This document shows, piece after piece, positions 1-6,820 of a stretch of 11,640 nt of DNA. This DNA is from Treponema sp. (GTDB taxonomy: Bacteria; Spirochaetota; Spirochaetia; Treponematales; UBA12059), in assembly GCA_012517645.1 (NCBI GenBank), contig JAAYUR010000121.1, forward strand, positions 1-11,640, in the 5' to 3' direction. Position 1 is the first letter of the stretch; each line of letters begins with the position of its first letter. The position numbers and the translations under genes were made by a program. A model generated the notes under the pieces. It was not told where the DNA came from, made no database searches, and worked only from the letters and a program-made list of their open reading frames with translations.

Positions 1-546
1 CCGGGTGTACCATCGGATGTTCCCCCCCAGCATCATGGACACCCCGACCTCCCCGGTGACCCGCCCGAAGGCGTTCAGCAGGGCGGAGGCCAGGACGTAT
101 TTGGCCTCGAAGAGGGTGGAGGCCAGGCGCCGGAGCCGGCCGGCCCCCAGGGTGACCAGGGTTTCCGTGAACCGGGCGTCCAGCTTGGAGAGCCCCGTGT
201 AGACCAGGCTCACCACGACGGGGAGGGCCAGGAGGGTCTGGCCGAGCACGACCCCCGGGGGGGCGAAGAGCCATCCCAGGCGGCCCAGGGGGCCGGATCG
301 GGAGATGAGGGAGTACACGAACAGTCCGATCACCACGGTGGGCAGGGCCGTCAGGCTCGACACCACCGCGGCAGCGGCCCGGCGGCCCGGGAACCGGTGG
401 TTCGCCAGGAGGATTCCCAGGGCCAGCCCCGGGAGCGTGGTGAAGGCGGTGGACCAGAAGGAAAACCGCAGGGTCGTGCCCGCGATCAGGAAGATCTCGC
501 GATCCCCCGACAGGATCAACTCCAGGGCTCCCAGGAACGGATTCAT
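1..546 (-). CDS. tupB: Tungstate ABC transporter permease TupB (partial, C-terminus beyond left edge)
   Basis: Inner-membrane permease that would pass tungstate delivered by the TupA binding protein into the cytoplasm, powered by an ATPase (TupC) presumably encoded beyond the left edge. The frame is open for all 182 codons to the window edge. Hydrophobic segments lie at about residues 19-48, 57-81, 96-118 and 149-172. A cytoplasmic loop with an EAA-like signature (E128-TLVTL-G134) would contact the ATPase. The stretch GEVGVSMMLGGNIRWYTR near residues 165-182 is typical of TupB-type permeases. The ATG (544-546) shares one base with the tupA stop (TGATG), so translation is probably coupled to tupA. 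The family call is firm. Tungstate rather than another oxyanion is inferred mainly from the neighbouring TupA. Confidence 0.88.
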   Translation of the reverse strand, partial: MNPFLGALELILSGDREIFLIAGTTLRFSFWSTAFTTLPGLALGILLANHRFPGRRAAAAVVSSLTALPTVVIGLFVYSLISRSGPLGRLGWLFAPPGVVLGQTLLALPVVVSLVYTGLSKLDARFTETLVTLGAGRLRRLASTLFEAKYVLASALLNAFGRVTGEVGVSMMLGGNIRWYTR

Positions 547-1370
547 CACTTGTACGTGAAGAAGAGCTGCTCGCCGTTGACCTTGTAGGACTCGATTGCC
601 TTGAGGCCTTCCTTACTGGTGATCCACTCGATCAGGGCCTTGGCTCCCTCGGTATTTGCGGCCGGCCACTTCGCGGGATTCACGGCGATGATCCCGTAGG
701 GATTGAACAGGCCCTTGTCGCCCTCGTAGCAGATTTTCAGGGAGGTCTTGTCCTTGACCGCCAGCCAGGTCCCCCGGTCCGCGAGGGTGTACCCGGGCAT
801 GCCGTCGGCCATGAGGATGACCTGCTCCATGCCCTGTCCGGCCTCCTTGTACCAGGCACCGGCGGGGGCTATTCCGGCGGCCTTCCAGATATCGAGCTCC
901 TTCACGTGGGTCCCGGACTTGTCCCCCCGGGAAACGAAAGTTGCGCCGGCGGCCGCTATCGTGGAGAACGCTTCGACCGCGGACTTGGCGGTGCCGATCC
1001 CGGCGGGATCCGCGGCGGGCCCCAGGATTATGAAGTCGTTGTACATCACGTCCCGGCGGTCCACGCCGTGGCCCGCGGCCACGAAGGCGTCCTCCTGGGC
1101 CCGGGCGTGCACCAGGACCACGTCGGCGTCCCCGTTCTCCCCGAGCTTGAGTGCGGCGCCTGTGCCTACGGCCACGACGTCCACCTTGTAGCCGGTCTTC
1201 GCCTCGAAAAGGGGCAGGAGATACCCCAGGAGGCCGGAGTTCTCGGTGCTGGTGGTGGTGGCCAGCTTGATGCGGGGATTGGCCGGGGCGGCGGCTTCCT
1301 TGCCGCCCAGGGCGAAGGCGTAGGCCGCGCAGAGGGCGGCCAGCACGAGGACCAGGGCTTTTCGGTTCAT
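546..1370 (-). CDS. tupA: Tungstate-binding periplasmic protein TupA
   Basis: Extracytoplasmic oxyanion-binding protein that captures tungstate for TupB. The 274-aa product has a basic N-terminus and a hydrophobic core, then a likely signal peptidase I site after AFA (about residue 20, before LGGKE). The Cys at residue 14 has Leu before it and does not make a good lipobox. Family signatures are TTTSTENSG (38-46), VGTGAALKLGENGDAD (68-83), then MYNDFIILGP, FVSRGDKSGTHVKEL, and GYTLADRGTW near the C-terminus. This combination marks TupA rather than ModA or WtpA. ATG at 1370 is chosen because GGGAGG lies just upstream and the signal peptide begins there. The frame stays open to 1646, but that extension is arginine/proline-rich and would hide the signal peptide. 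A 30-codon ORF ends across this start codon. Known Tup systems feed tungsten to molybdopterin-type enzymes; none is visible here. Confidence 0.93.
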   Translation of the reverse strand: MNRKALVLVLAALCAAYAFALGGKEAAAPANPRIKLATTTSTENSGLLGYLLPLFEAKTGYKVDVVAVGTGAALKLGENGDADVVLVHARAQEDAFVAAGHGVDRRDVMYNDFIILGPAADPAGIGTAKSAVEAFSTIAAAGATFVSRGDKSGTHVKELDIWKAAGIAPAGAWYKEAGQGMEQVILMADGMPGYTLADRGTWLAVKDKTSLKICYEGDKGLFNPYGIIAVNPAKWPAANTEGAKALIEWITSKEGLKAIESYKVNGEQLFFTYK

Positions 1371-1459
1371 CGTATTCCTCCCGGCTTTCGTTCGAGGTCC
1401 GAGGGGCCCGGAGGAGTCGATTCCGAGTCTGTCCTGGAAGGGATGGGGAGGTGAGTCAT
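1367..1459 (-). CDS. Possible leader peptide (uORF, 30 aa) upstream of and coupled to tupA
   Basis: A 30-codon ORF starting MTHLPIPSRT and ending ERKPGGIR. It has a strong Shine-Dalgarno AAGGAG (1468-1473) eight bases before its ATG. Its TGA (1367-1369) overlaps the tupA ATG (1368-1370) in the arrangement ATGA, so ribosomes finishing it could re-initiate on tupA. It contains Pro-Pro-Gly-Pro, the sort of sequence at which ribosomes are known to slow without EF-P. It has no recognisable domain. It could be a regulatory leader peptide whose product does not matter, or a chance ORF in GC-rich DNA; the ribosome binding site and exact stop/start overlap favour the former. Its role in regulating tupA is inferred. 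Confidence 0.45.
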   Translation of the reverse strand: MTHLPIPSRTDSESTPPGPSDLERKPGGIR

Positions 1460-1653
1460 CGTGGATTCTCCTTTCCGAACGGGAGGCCCGGGAATTTCTC
1501 CCCGGACCCTCGGCCGGCCGACGGGAATGCGCGCCCCGGGTCGGGAACGCGAATCCTGTCGCCCGGCACCGCCCGCTCGCCCTGGATCCCTGTTCGGGAA
1601 GGTTAGGCGGAGACGGGTCGGAGACCATGGTAATTGGGCCGCCCACGGCGGCC
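1460..1653 (-). other. Long 5' leader of the tup operon
   Basis: The 542 bases between the divergent tupA and helicase start codons hold two promoters, this leader and the helicase leader. About 190 bases separate the predicted tupA transcription start (near 1653) from the upstream ORF. The stretch begins with a hairpin, GGCCGCC/GGCGGCC with a 3-base loop (1637-1653). On the plus strand CGGGAA occurs four times, at 1489, 1522, 1542 and 1595. An 8-base palindrome ACCATGGT lies at 1624-1631. A leader this long before an oxyanion transporter could hold a riboswitch of the Moco/tungsten-cofactor class or a TunR/ModE-type operator, but I cannot recognise either from the sequence. Confidence 0.35.
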
Positions 1654-1659
1654 GGGGAC

Positions 1660-1688
1660 AGGATAGGTCAGGCACCCGGAATTGTCAA
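1660..1688 (-). promoter_or_regulatory. Sigma70-type promoter of the tup operon
   Basis: On the minus strand the -35 box TTGACA (1683-1688) is a perfect match. It is followed by a 17-base spacer and the -10 box TATCCT (1660-1665, 4 of 6). Transcription would start near 1653, exactly at a GC-rich dyad (1637-1653) that could be an operator or a 5'-end hairpin. Confidence 0.65.
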
Positions 1689-1738
1689 CGATTCACGGAA
1701 CGGGACAATGCGCGGATGCGGCACAGGAACCGCCCCGC

Positions 1739-1768
1739 TAGACCCCGGCGGCCCTGGTTAGATATGAT
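1739..1768 (+). promoter_or_regulatory. Candidate promoter of the DEAD-box helicase gene
   Basis: A -35-like TAGACC (1739-1744, 4 of 6), an 18-base spacer and a -10 TATGAT (1763-1768, 5 of 6). It would give a 5' leader of about 135 bases before the ATG at 1913. Long leaders are common on cold-shock helicase mRNAs. The leader contains a small hairpin, AGGAC/GTCCT around GCGG (1865-1878). It is divergent from the tup promoter. Confidence 0.4.
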
Positions 1769-1912
1769 GCTGTATCCCGTGATCGCCCGCCGACGAGTCC
1801 GACAACCCGAGCGCCTTCACGAAATCCCCGACCGCGCGCCCGTAGCGTTTCCGCCCGCCGCCATAGGACGCGGGTCCTCGAGGCGCCCGTCGCGCGCTCA
1901 ATTAGGAAGTCT

Positions 1913-3739
1913 ATGCAAACGGTTACGTTCGAGTCCCTGGGCCTCGAGCCCGAGATCCTGGCAGCCCTGAACCGCAAGGGCTTCGAGGAACCTACCCCCA
2001 TCCAGGCCCTCGCCATACCCCGGCTTTTGTCCGGAGGCGCCAATCTCGTGGCCCGGGCCCGGACGGGCACCGGCAAGACAGCGGCCTTCGGCTTGCCCCT
2101 GATCCAGAGCCTCCGGGTCCCCACCGGGGCCGTACGCGCTCTTGTCCTTGTGCCCACCCGGGAACTGGCCCTCCAGGTCACCGGGGAGATCGCCTCCCTG
2201 CGGCCCCAGGGGGATTGCCCCCGGGTGGCGCCGATCTACGGGGGGGCCTCCTACGGGGAGCAGTTCCGCAGGCTTTCCCGGGGCGTGGAGATCGTCGTGG
2301 GAACCCCCGGCCGAGTGAAGGACCATATCGATCGCGGCAGCCTTTCCCTGGACGCCCTGGAGTACTTCGTCCTGGACGAGGCGGACGAGATGCTGGACAT
2401 GGGCTTCCTGGAGGACATCGAGTGGATCTTCGAGAAGGCGCCCGCGGACCGCCGGGTCCTGCTCTTTTCCGCGACCATGCCCAAGGAAATTCTACGGATA
2501 GCCAAGACGCGCCTCGGAGCGTACGAGATCGTGGCCGACGATTCGGGCCCCGTGGAGACCACCCTGACGGACCAGATCTGGATCGAGGTCCGGGAGTCGG
2601 ACAAGCTCGAGGTCCTGTGCCGCCTGGTGGACAAGGAGGACGAGTTCTACGGGATCGTCTTCTGCGCCACCAAGGTGGACGCGGATGCCCTGGCCAAGAA
2701 CCTGGTCGAGCGGGGCTACGGCGCCGAGGCTCTGCACGGGGACCTTTCCCAGATGGAGCGGGAGAAGGTCCTCCGGCGTTTTCGTTCCAAGCGTACGACC
2801 ATCCTGACCGCCACGGACGTGGCCGCCCGGGGGATCGACATCGATCGCCTGACCCATGTGGTCAATTTCTCCCTTCCCCACGACCCGGATTCCTATACCC
2901 ACCGGATCGGGCGCACGGGCCGGGCCGGAAACACCGGAACCGCGGTGACCCTGGTGACCCCCGACGAGTATCGCAGGATCTTCTTCCTACGGAAAACCGC
3001 CGGAGCGGCCCTGAAGAAGGGGGCGGTGCCCGAGGTGGACGAGGTGCTGGAGGCGAAACGCCAACGGATACGGGGGAAGGTTCTCTCCGCGGCCGCGGAC
3101 CTGGGGCTTCCGGCAGCGGATGGGGAGGACGGATCGCGGGAGCCCCCGGTGGAAGCCGAGGCGGACGGCGCGCCGGAGTCCGGCTGGGCGGTCGGCGGTT
3201 CCGGATGCCCGGAGCCGAGCGCCCAGGAACGGGAACGCTGGAGGGAGCTGGCCCGGGAAATCTCCAAGGGCATGGATCCCCTGGATGCCTTGGCGGCGGC
3301 CCTGGCGGCGGGATATTCCGAGGAACTGGACCCCCGCCGGTACGGGGATGTCCGGACCGATTTCCTGGACAAGGAGGCCACGACCCGGCTCTTCATCGGG
3401 GCCGGACGCAGGGACGGGGCGGACCGGAAAGCCATCGCCGTGTTCGTTAAGGACCTCGCGGGGCTTCCGGACCGCCTGATCGGCGGTGTCGAGGTCTACG
3501 ACGCCTTTTCCTTCGTGACCGTTCCCTTCGATGCCGCGGAGCGGATCATCGCGGAAGCCCGGAAGTCCGGCAACGGCCCCGTCGTGAAGAGGGCCTTCCC
3601 GAAGGAGGGCGCGCCCACGCGGCGGGGGCCGTCGGCGTACCGGAAATTCCAGCCCGGGGACCGGGGCCCCCGGGACCGGGACGACTTCAATCCTCCAGGT
3701 CGAACTCGCGGACGTCGAACCAGTACCCGGTCCGGCTGA
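1913..3739 (+). CDS. deaD: DEAD-box RNA helicase with DbpA-type RNA-binding domain (DeaD/CsdA/DbpA family)
   Basis: ATP-dependent RNA helicase that probably remodels rRNA or structured mRNA in the cytoplasm (ribosome assembly, cold adaptation). The 608-aa protein carries the full motif set. These are the Q motif GFEEPTPIQ (23-31), Walker A ARTGTGKT (49-56), PTRELA (81-86), TPGR (131-134), DEAD (155-158), SAT (186-188), ARGID (305-309) and HRIGRTGR (330-337). An acidic, Pro/Gly-rich linker (about 385-440) leads to a DbpA-type RNA-binding domain at about 490-565, starting TTRLFIGAGRRDGADRK. A basic RG/RD-rich tail follows. ATG 1913 is preceded by AGGAAG (1904-1909) at short spacing, and the Q motif lies the expected distance in. 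The last 53 bases overlap the 3' end of the convergent diiron-protein gene, so the basic tail is written over that gene's acidic C-terminus. Whether it targets 23S rRNA like DbpA or acts broadly like CsdA cannot be told. Confidence 0.95.
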   Translation: MQTVTFESLGLEPEILAALNRKGFEEPTPIQALAIPRLLSGGANLVARARTGTGKTAAFGLPLIQSLRVPTGAVRALVLVPTRELALQVTGEIASLRPQGDCPRVAPIYGGASYGEQFRRLSRGVEIVVGTPGRVKDHIDRGSLSLDALEYFVLDEADEMLDMGFLEDIEWIFEKAPADRRVLLFSATMPKEILRIAKTRLGAYEIVADDSGPVETTLTDQIWIEVRESDKLEVLCRLVDKEDEFYGIVFCATKVDADALAKNLVERGYGAEALHGDLSQMEREKVLRRFRSKRTTILTATDVAARGIDIDRLTHVVNFSLPHDPDSYTHRIGRTGRAGNTGTAVTLVTPDEYRRIFFLRKTAGAALKKGAVPEVDEVLEAKRQRIRGKVLSAAADLGLPAADGEDGSREPPVEAEADGAPESGWAVGGSGCPEPSAQERERWRELAREISKGMDPLDALAAALAAGYSEELDPRRYGDVRTDFLDKEATTRLFIGAGRRDGADRKAIAVFVKDLAGLPDRLIGGVEVYDAFSFVTVPFDAAERIIAEARKSGNGPVVKRAFPKEGAPTRRGPSAYRKFQPGDRGPRDRDDFNPPGRTRGRRTSTRSG

Positions 3740-4205
3740 CCAGGTCCAGCTGGGCCCGGACGATGCTCGTGTGGCCGTCCTCGATCTCCACGAAGCGCCG
3801 GAAGACGGCCCGGGACTCCTCCGGCAGGGAGGAGACCAGGGAGCGGTAGAAGGCGGTCGTCTCCTCCTCGGCCGCCAGGGCCCGGCTCAGGGCGGCCTGT
3901 TCACCGCCCTCGTCCAGGCCGGTCCGGGCCGGGGACAGGGAGGCGGCGGCCCGTTTCATCGCCTCCTCCAGTCGGTCCAGGGGAGGAAGGACGGTCTCGG
4001 GTCCCCGGGTGTCCAGGACGCCCGTCTTCCGCCAGCGTTCCCGGATATGGTTCAGGTAGTCGATATGGGACTGCTCGTCCCGGCCCAGGATTTCGTACAA
4101 GCCCCGCGCCTCGTTCTCCCGGGTACCGGCCGCGGCGTCCCGGTAGATGTCCCGGACTTTGGTTTCGTACGTCAGCGCTCCGGCAAAAGCTTCCTCGATC
4201 GTCAT
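3687..4205 (-). CDS. Rubrerythrin/ferritin-like diiron protein
   Basis: A 172-aa helical protein with two matched half-motifs of a four-helix-bundle diiron site. The first is E14 with Y21 seven residues later, then E44-x-x-H47. The second is E113 with Y120, then E142-x-x-H145. This repeated pattern is typical of the rubrerythrin/ferritin-like superfamily, whose members reduce peroxide or oxygen, or store iron. The C-terminal rubredoxin domain (two CxxC pairs) of classical rubrerythrin is missing and there are no cysteines, so electrons would need another route if it is a peroxidase. ATG 4205 has a strong AAGGAGG just upstream. It lies 52 bases downstream of pilZ on the same strand, probably co-transcribed. 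The last 53 bases overlap the helicase gene tail to tail. The substrate is unknown. Confidence 0.8.
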   Translation of the reverse strand: MTIEEAFAGALTYETKVRDIYRDAAAGTRENEARGLYEILGRDEQSHIDYLNHIRERWRKTGVLDTRGPETVLPPLDRLEEAMKRAAASLSPARTGLDEGGEQAALSRALAAEEETTAFYRSLVSSLPEESRAVFRRFVEIEDGHTSIVRAQLDLVSRTGYWFDVREFDLED

Positions 4206-4230
4206 GGTTCCTCCTTGTACAGTCCAAGCA

Positions 4231-4247
4231 CGCGGCCCCGGGCCGCG
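4231..4247. other. GC-rich hairpin between pilZ and the diiron gene
   Basis: Perfect 7-bp inverted repeat CGCGGCC/GGCCGCG around a 3-base loop, in the 52-base gap between the two co-directional genes. No T-tract follows on either strand, so it is not a classical terminator. It could be an mRNA-processing or stability hairpin, or an attenuator that lowers expression of the downstream gene. Confidence 0.4.
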
Positions 4248-4257
4248 ATCCGGTTTC

Positions 4258-5031
4258 CTAGGCGGTTTCCAGCCGCTTGTCCACCTCGTCCTGGAGAATC
4301 CTCCGGATGTAGGTGCGTATCTTGTCTCGCTTTTCCTCCGTCAGGGATCCCGGTTCGAACATCACCACCTGAACCGCCGGGCCCTCTGCAGCGGAGCGTT
4401 TTCCGAGGACGATGCCGTTCAAGAGGATACGGGCCCCCCGCAGGGTCAATTGGAGGTCCTTGAGCCGGGTTCCTACGGCTAATTCCTCCGGGGGTTCGAA
4501 CCACGCGGCCAGACCGGCGGTCGAAAGATTCTGGATGGTTCCCCTTAGAACGGAATCCCGGAAGGGCACTGAAAATTCCGCCGTACCCGCCGGGCAGGCC
4601 GCGCGGACGTACTTCCTGCGTCCCCGGGCCTCGTTGGCCTCCAGCGTCTTAAGCAGGATGTCGGCCGTCTTGGAGGCTCCGATCTTTAGGGTCACGAACC
4701 CGCAGGCGACTCCCACGTCCATGAGGTACTTACGGGACAGCTCCGGATCCCCTACCAAGGTGACGACCCCGATCCCCACGGAGGCAGTATCGGGATCGGC
4801 TTTAAGGCCCCGGATCCAGGCCTCCCACTCGGACTCGGTCCTACCTTCGTCGATGTTGACGAAGACGATGGAGTTCGGTTCCTGCTTAAGGAAACGGGCC
4901 AGATTCTTGTGGTTATATACGAGGTAGACCTCGAACTCGTGGGCGCTCAGGGTCGCGGCGACGTCGGAGAGGACTCCCGGCGGATTCAGGAAAAAGACTT
5001 TCTTTCCGAACTGGAAATCCGATTCCTGCAT
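4258..5031 (-). CDS. PilZ-domain protein with receiver-like N-terminal domain (putative c-di-GMP receptor)
   Basis: A 257-aa cytoplasmic protein in two parts. Residues about 10-130 look like an alternating alpha/beta, receiver-like fold (KKVFFLNPPG, SIVFVNIDEG with D61, VGVVTLVGD-like strands, then TLK at 114-116). The usual paired acidic residues of a working phospho-receiver are not evident. Residues about 136-245 form a PilZ domain with the c-di-GMP-binding signature RRKYVR (R139xxxR143) and N168-LSTAG-173 (the D/NxSxxG motif). These residues suggest it can bind c-di-GMP. The likely output is control of motility, envelope or surface behaviour, but the target is unknown. ATG 5031 is the first start in the frame after the intergenic region; the -10-like TATGAT at 5043-5048 has only a weak -35. 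Divergent from the FTCD gene and probably co-transcribed with the diiron gene. Confidence 0.85.
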   Translation of the reverse strand: MQESDFQFGKKVFFLNPPGVLSDVAATLSAHEFEVYLVYNHKNLARFLKQEPNSIVFVNIDEGRTESEWEAWIRGLKADPDTASVGIGVVTLVGDPELSRKYLMDVGVACGFVTLKIGASKTADILLKTLEANEARGRRKYVRAACPAGTAEFSVPFRDSVLRGTIQNLSTAGLAAWFEPPEELAVGTRLKDLQLTLRGARILLNGIVLGKRSAAEGPAVQVVMFEPGSLTEEKRDKIRTYIRRILQDEVDKRLETA

Positions 5032-5056
5032 GGTCGTATTCTATCATAGGCGGTCC

Positions 5057-5086
5057 TTGAGAAGAAGACGATCGATGATATAGAAT
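5057..5086 (+). promoter_or_regulatory. Candidate sigma70-type promoter of the FTCD gene
   Basis: TTGAGA (5057-5062, 5 of 6), an 18-base spacer and TAGAAT (5081-5086, 5 of 6). It lies in the 107-base gap between divergent pilZ and FTCD. The alternative upstream ATG at 5085 would sit inside the -10 box, which argues against that start. Confidence 0.5.
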
Positions 5087-5138
5087 GCCGCGGCGCCGAG
5101 AGCGTTTCGGCGGACGACATCGATACAGGCGGGGTAGT

Positions 5139-6818
5139 ATGGCGGGTTCCAGAGTCATCGAGTGCGTTCCGAATTTTTCCGAGGGTCGTGACAAGGCTAT
5201 CATCGAGGCGATCGCCCGGGCCATCTCCGGGGTCGCGGGGGTAACCTTGCTGGATGTGGATCCGGGCGCGGATACGAACCGGACGGTCTATACCTTCGCG
5301 GGTCCGCCCGAGGACGTTGCGGAAGCGGCTCTGGCGGCCGCCCGGAAAGCCCGGGAACTGATCGATATGCGGAACCACAGCGGTGCACACCCCCGCATGG
5401 GAGCCCTGGACGTCTGTCCCTTCGTACCGGTCAGGGGGGTCACCATGGAGGAATGCGCCGACGTATCCCGGACCGTGGGGCGACGTCTCGCCGAAGAGCT
5501 CGGAGTGCCGGTCTACCTGTATGAAGCCGCCGCCTCCCGTCCCGAGCGTCGGAGCCTGGCGGACATCCGCTCCGGGGAGTACGAGGCCCTGCCGGACAAG
5601 CTGAAAAAGCCCGAGTGGGCGCCGGATTTCGGGCCGGCCTCCTTCGATCCCCGCTGGGGAGCCACCGTGGTGGGGGCTCGGGAATTCCTGATCGCCTACA
5701 ATGTCAACCTGAACACCCGGGACCGAAAGCTCGCCCATGAAATAGCGCTGAACATCCGGGAGGGAGGCCGGGCGGTCAAGGGTCCCGACGGAGCATCCCT
5801 TAGGGACGCCCAGGGAACCTTGATCAAGACCCCCGGACGGCTCAACCATGTGCGAGCGATAGGCTGGTACATCGACTCCTACCGCAGGGCCCAGGTTTCC
5901 ATCAACCTGACGAACTACCACGCCACCCCCCTGCACGTGGTCTACGAGACCGTCCGGGAGGAGGCGGAAAAGCTGGGTCTTCTGGTCACGGGAAGCGAGG
6001 TCGTCGGCCTGCTTCCCCTGGAACCCCTCGTGGAGGCGGGGCGCTTCTATCTCCGAAGGGCCGGAAAGAGCGGGGGAGCCCCGGAGGCGGAACTTCTTGA
6101 GACCGCCATACAGTCCCTGGGCCTGGATTCCGTGGCGCCCTTCGAGGGGGACAAAAAAATCGTGGAATACGCGATCCGCGCACCGGCTCCTCTGGTCTCC
6201 CGGACGGTGGCGTCCTTTTCGGACGAGGTATCCTCCGATTCACCCGCGCCCGGAGGCGGTTCCGTCGCGGCCCTGGCGGGGAGCCTGGGAGCCGCACTGG
6301 CGGCCATGGTCGCCAACCTGACGGTGGGAAAGAAGGGCTACGAGGGCGCCTGGAAGGACCTGGACGCCCTGGCCCTGAAGGCCCAGGACGTGAAGAACCG
6401 GCTCCTGACCGCGGTGGACGAGGACACCGACGCCTTCAACGACGTCCTGGCCGCCCAGAAGCTTCCGAAGGGCACGGAAGAGGAGAAGAAGGCGAGGGCG
6501 GACGCGATCCAAGCCGGCTATAGAAGCGCCACCCTGGTGCCCCTGGCCACGGCCAAGGCCTGCCTGGAGGCGGCCCGGGCCTCGGAATCCTCCGCGGTCC
6601 TGGGCAACAAGGCCTCCGTTACGGACGCCGGGGTGGGGGCCCTCATGGCCGCGGCGGGGGCGGAAGGCGCCGTGATCAACGTGCTGATCAACCTGGGCTC
6701 CATCGAGGACCGAGTTTGGGCGGACAGGATCCGCGCGGAGGCGGAGGCCGTGGCTGCCGAGGCTCGAGCCGTACGGGATCGGACTCTGGAGAAGGTCCGG
6801 GAGACGATGGGATCCTGA
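5139..6818 (+). CDS. ftcD: Bifunctional glutamate formiminotransferase / formimino-THF cyclodeaminase (FTCD)
   Basis: Fused enzyme that moves the formimino group from formiminoglutamate to tetrahydrofolate and then deaminates it to 5,10-methenyl-THF. It links the end of histidine breakdown to the one-carbon pool. The 559-aa length is close to that of the animal fused enzyme (about 540). The N-terminal transferase domain (about 1-180) has VIECVPNFSEGRD and NHSGAHPRMGALDVCPF; H84 matches the position of the reported catalytic His of the mammalian enzyme. The second transferase subdomain (about 181-325) ends with NLTNYHATPLHVVYE. The cyclodeaminase domain (about 355-555) has SFSDEVSSDSPAPGGGS and the acidic DEDTDAFND (about 427-434). 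ATG 5139 is chosen because homologous sequence begins at once; the ATG at 5085 overlaps the likely -10 box and adds only an Arg-rich stretch. The ribosome binding site is weak (GGCGGGG). No other histidine-degradation gene is in the window. Confidence 0.94.
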   Translation: MAGSRVIECVPNFSEGRDKAIIEAIARAISGVAGVTLLDVDPGADTNRTVYTFAGPPEDVAEAALAAARKARELIDMRNHSGAHPRMGALDVCPFVPVRGVTMEECADVSRTVGRRLAEELGVPVYLYEAAASRPERRSLADIRSGEYEALPDKLKKPEWAPDFGPASFDPRWGATVVGAREFLIAYNVNLNTRDRKLAHEIALNIREGGRAVKGPDGASLRDAQGTLIKTPGRLNHVRAIGWYIDSYRRAQVSINLTNYHATPLHVVYETVREEAEKLGLLVTGSEVVGLLPLEPLVEAGRFYLRRAGKSGGAPEAELLETAIQSLGLDSVAPFEGDKKIVEYAIRAPAPLVSRTVASFSDEVSSDSPAPGGGSVAALAGSLGAALAAMVANLTVGKKGYEGAWKDLDALALKAQDVKNRLLTAVDEDTDAFNDVLAAQKLPKGTEEEKKARADAIQAGYRSATLVPLATAKACLEAARASESSAVLGNKASVTDAGVGALMAAAGAEGAVINVLINLGSIEDRVWADRIRAEAEAVAAEARAVRDRTLEKVRETMGS

Positions 6819-6820
6819 GT

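Noticed and set aside
1323..1334. Lipobox at Cys14 of TupA
   Set aside because: The residue before Cys is Leu, which does not fit even the relaxed spirochaete lipobox; an AFA signal peptidase I site follows.
1371..1646. N-terminal extension of tupA to an ATG at 1646
   Set aside because: The added 91 residues are Arg/Pro/Ser-rich, would bury the signal peptide, and start at or before the predicted transcription start.
2215..3450. 411-aa open frame inside the helicase gene, same strand
   Set aside because: Gly/Arg/Pro-rich shadow frame of a GC-rich gene; the helicase frame carries all motifs.
4986..5936. 316-aa antisense open frame over pilZ start and FTCD
   Set aside because: No motif, low-complexity Gly/Asp/His composition; antisense shadow of a clear enzyme gene.
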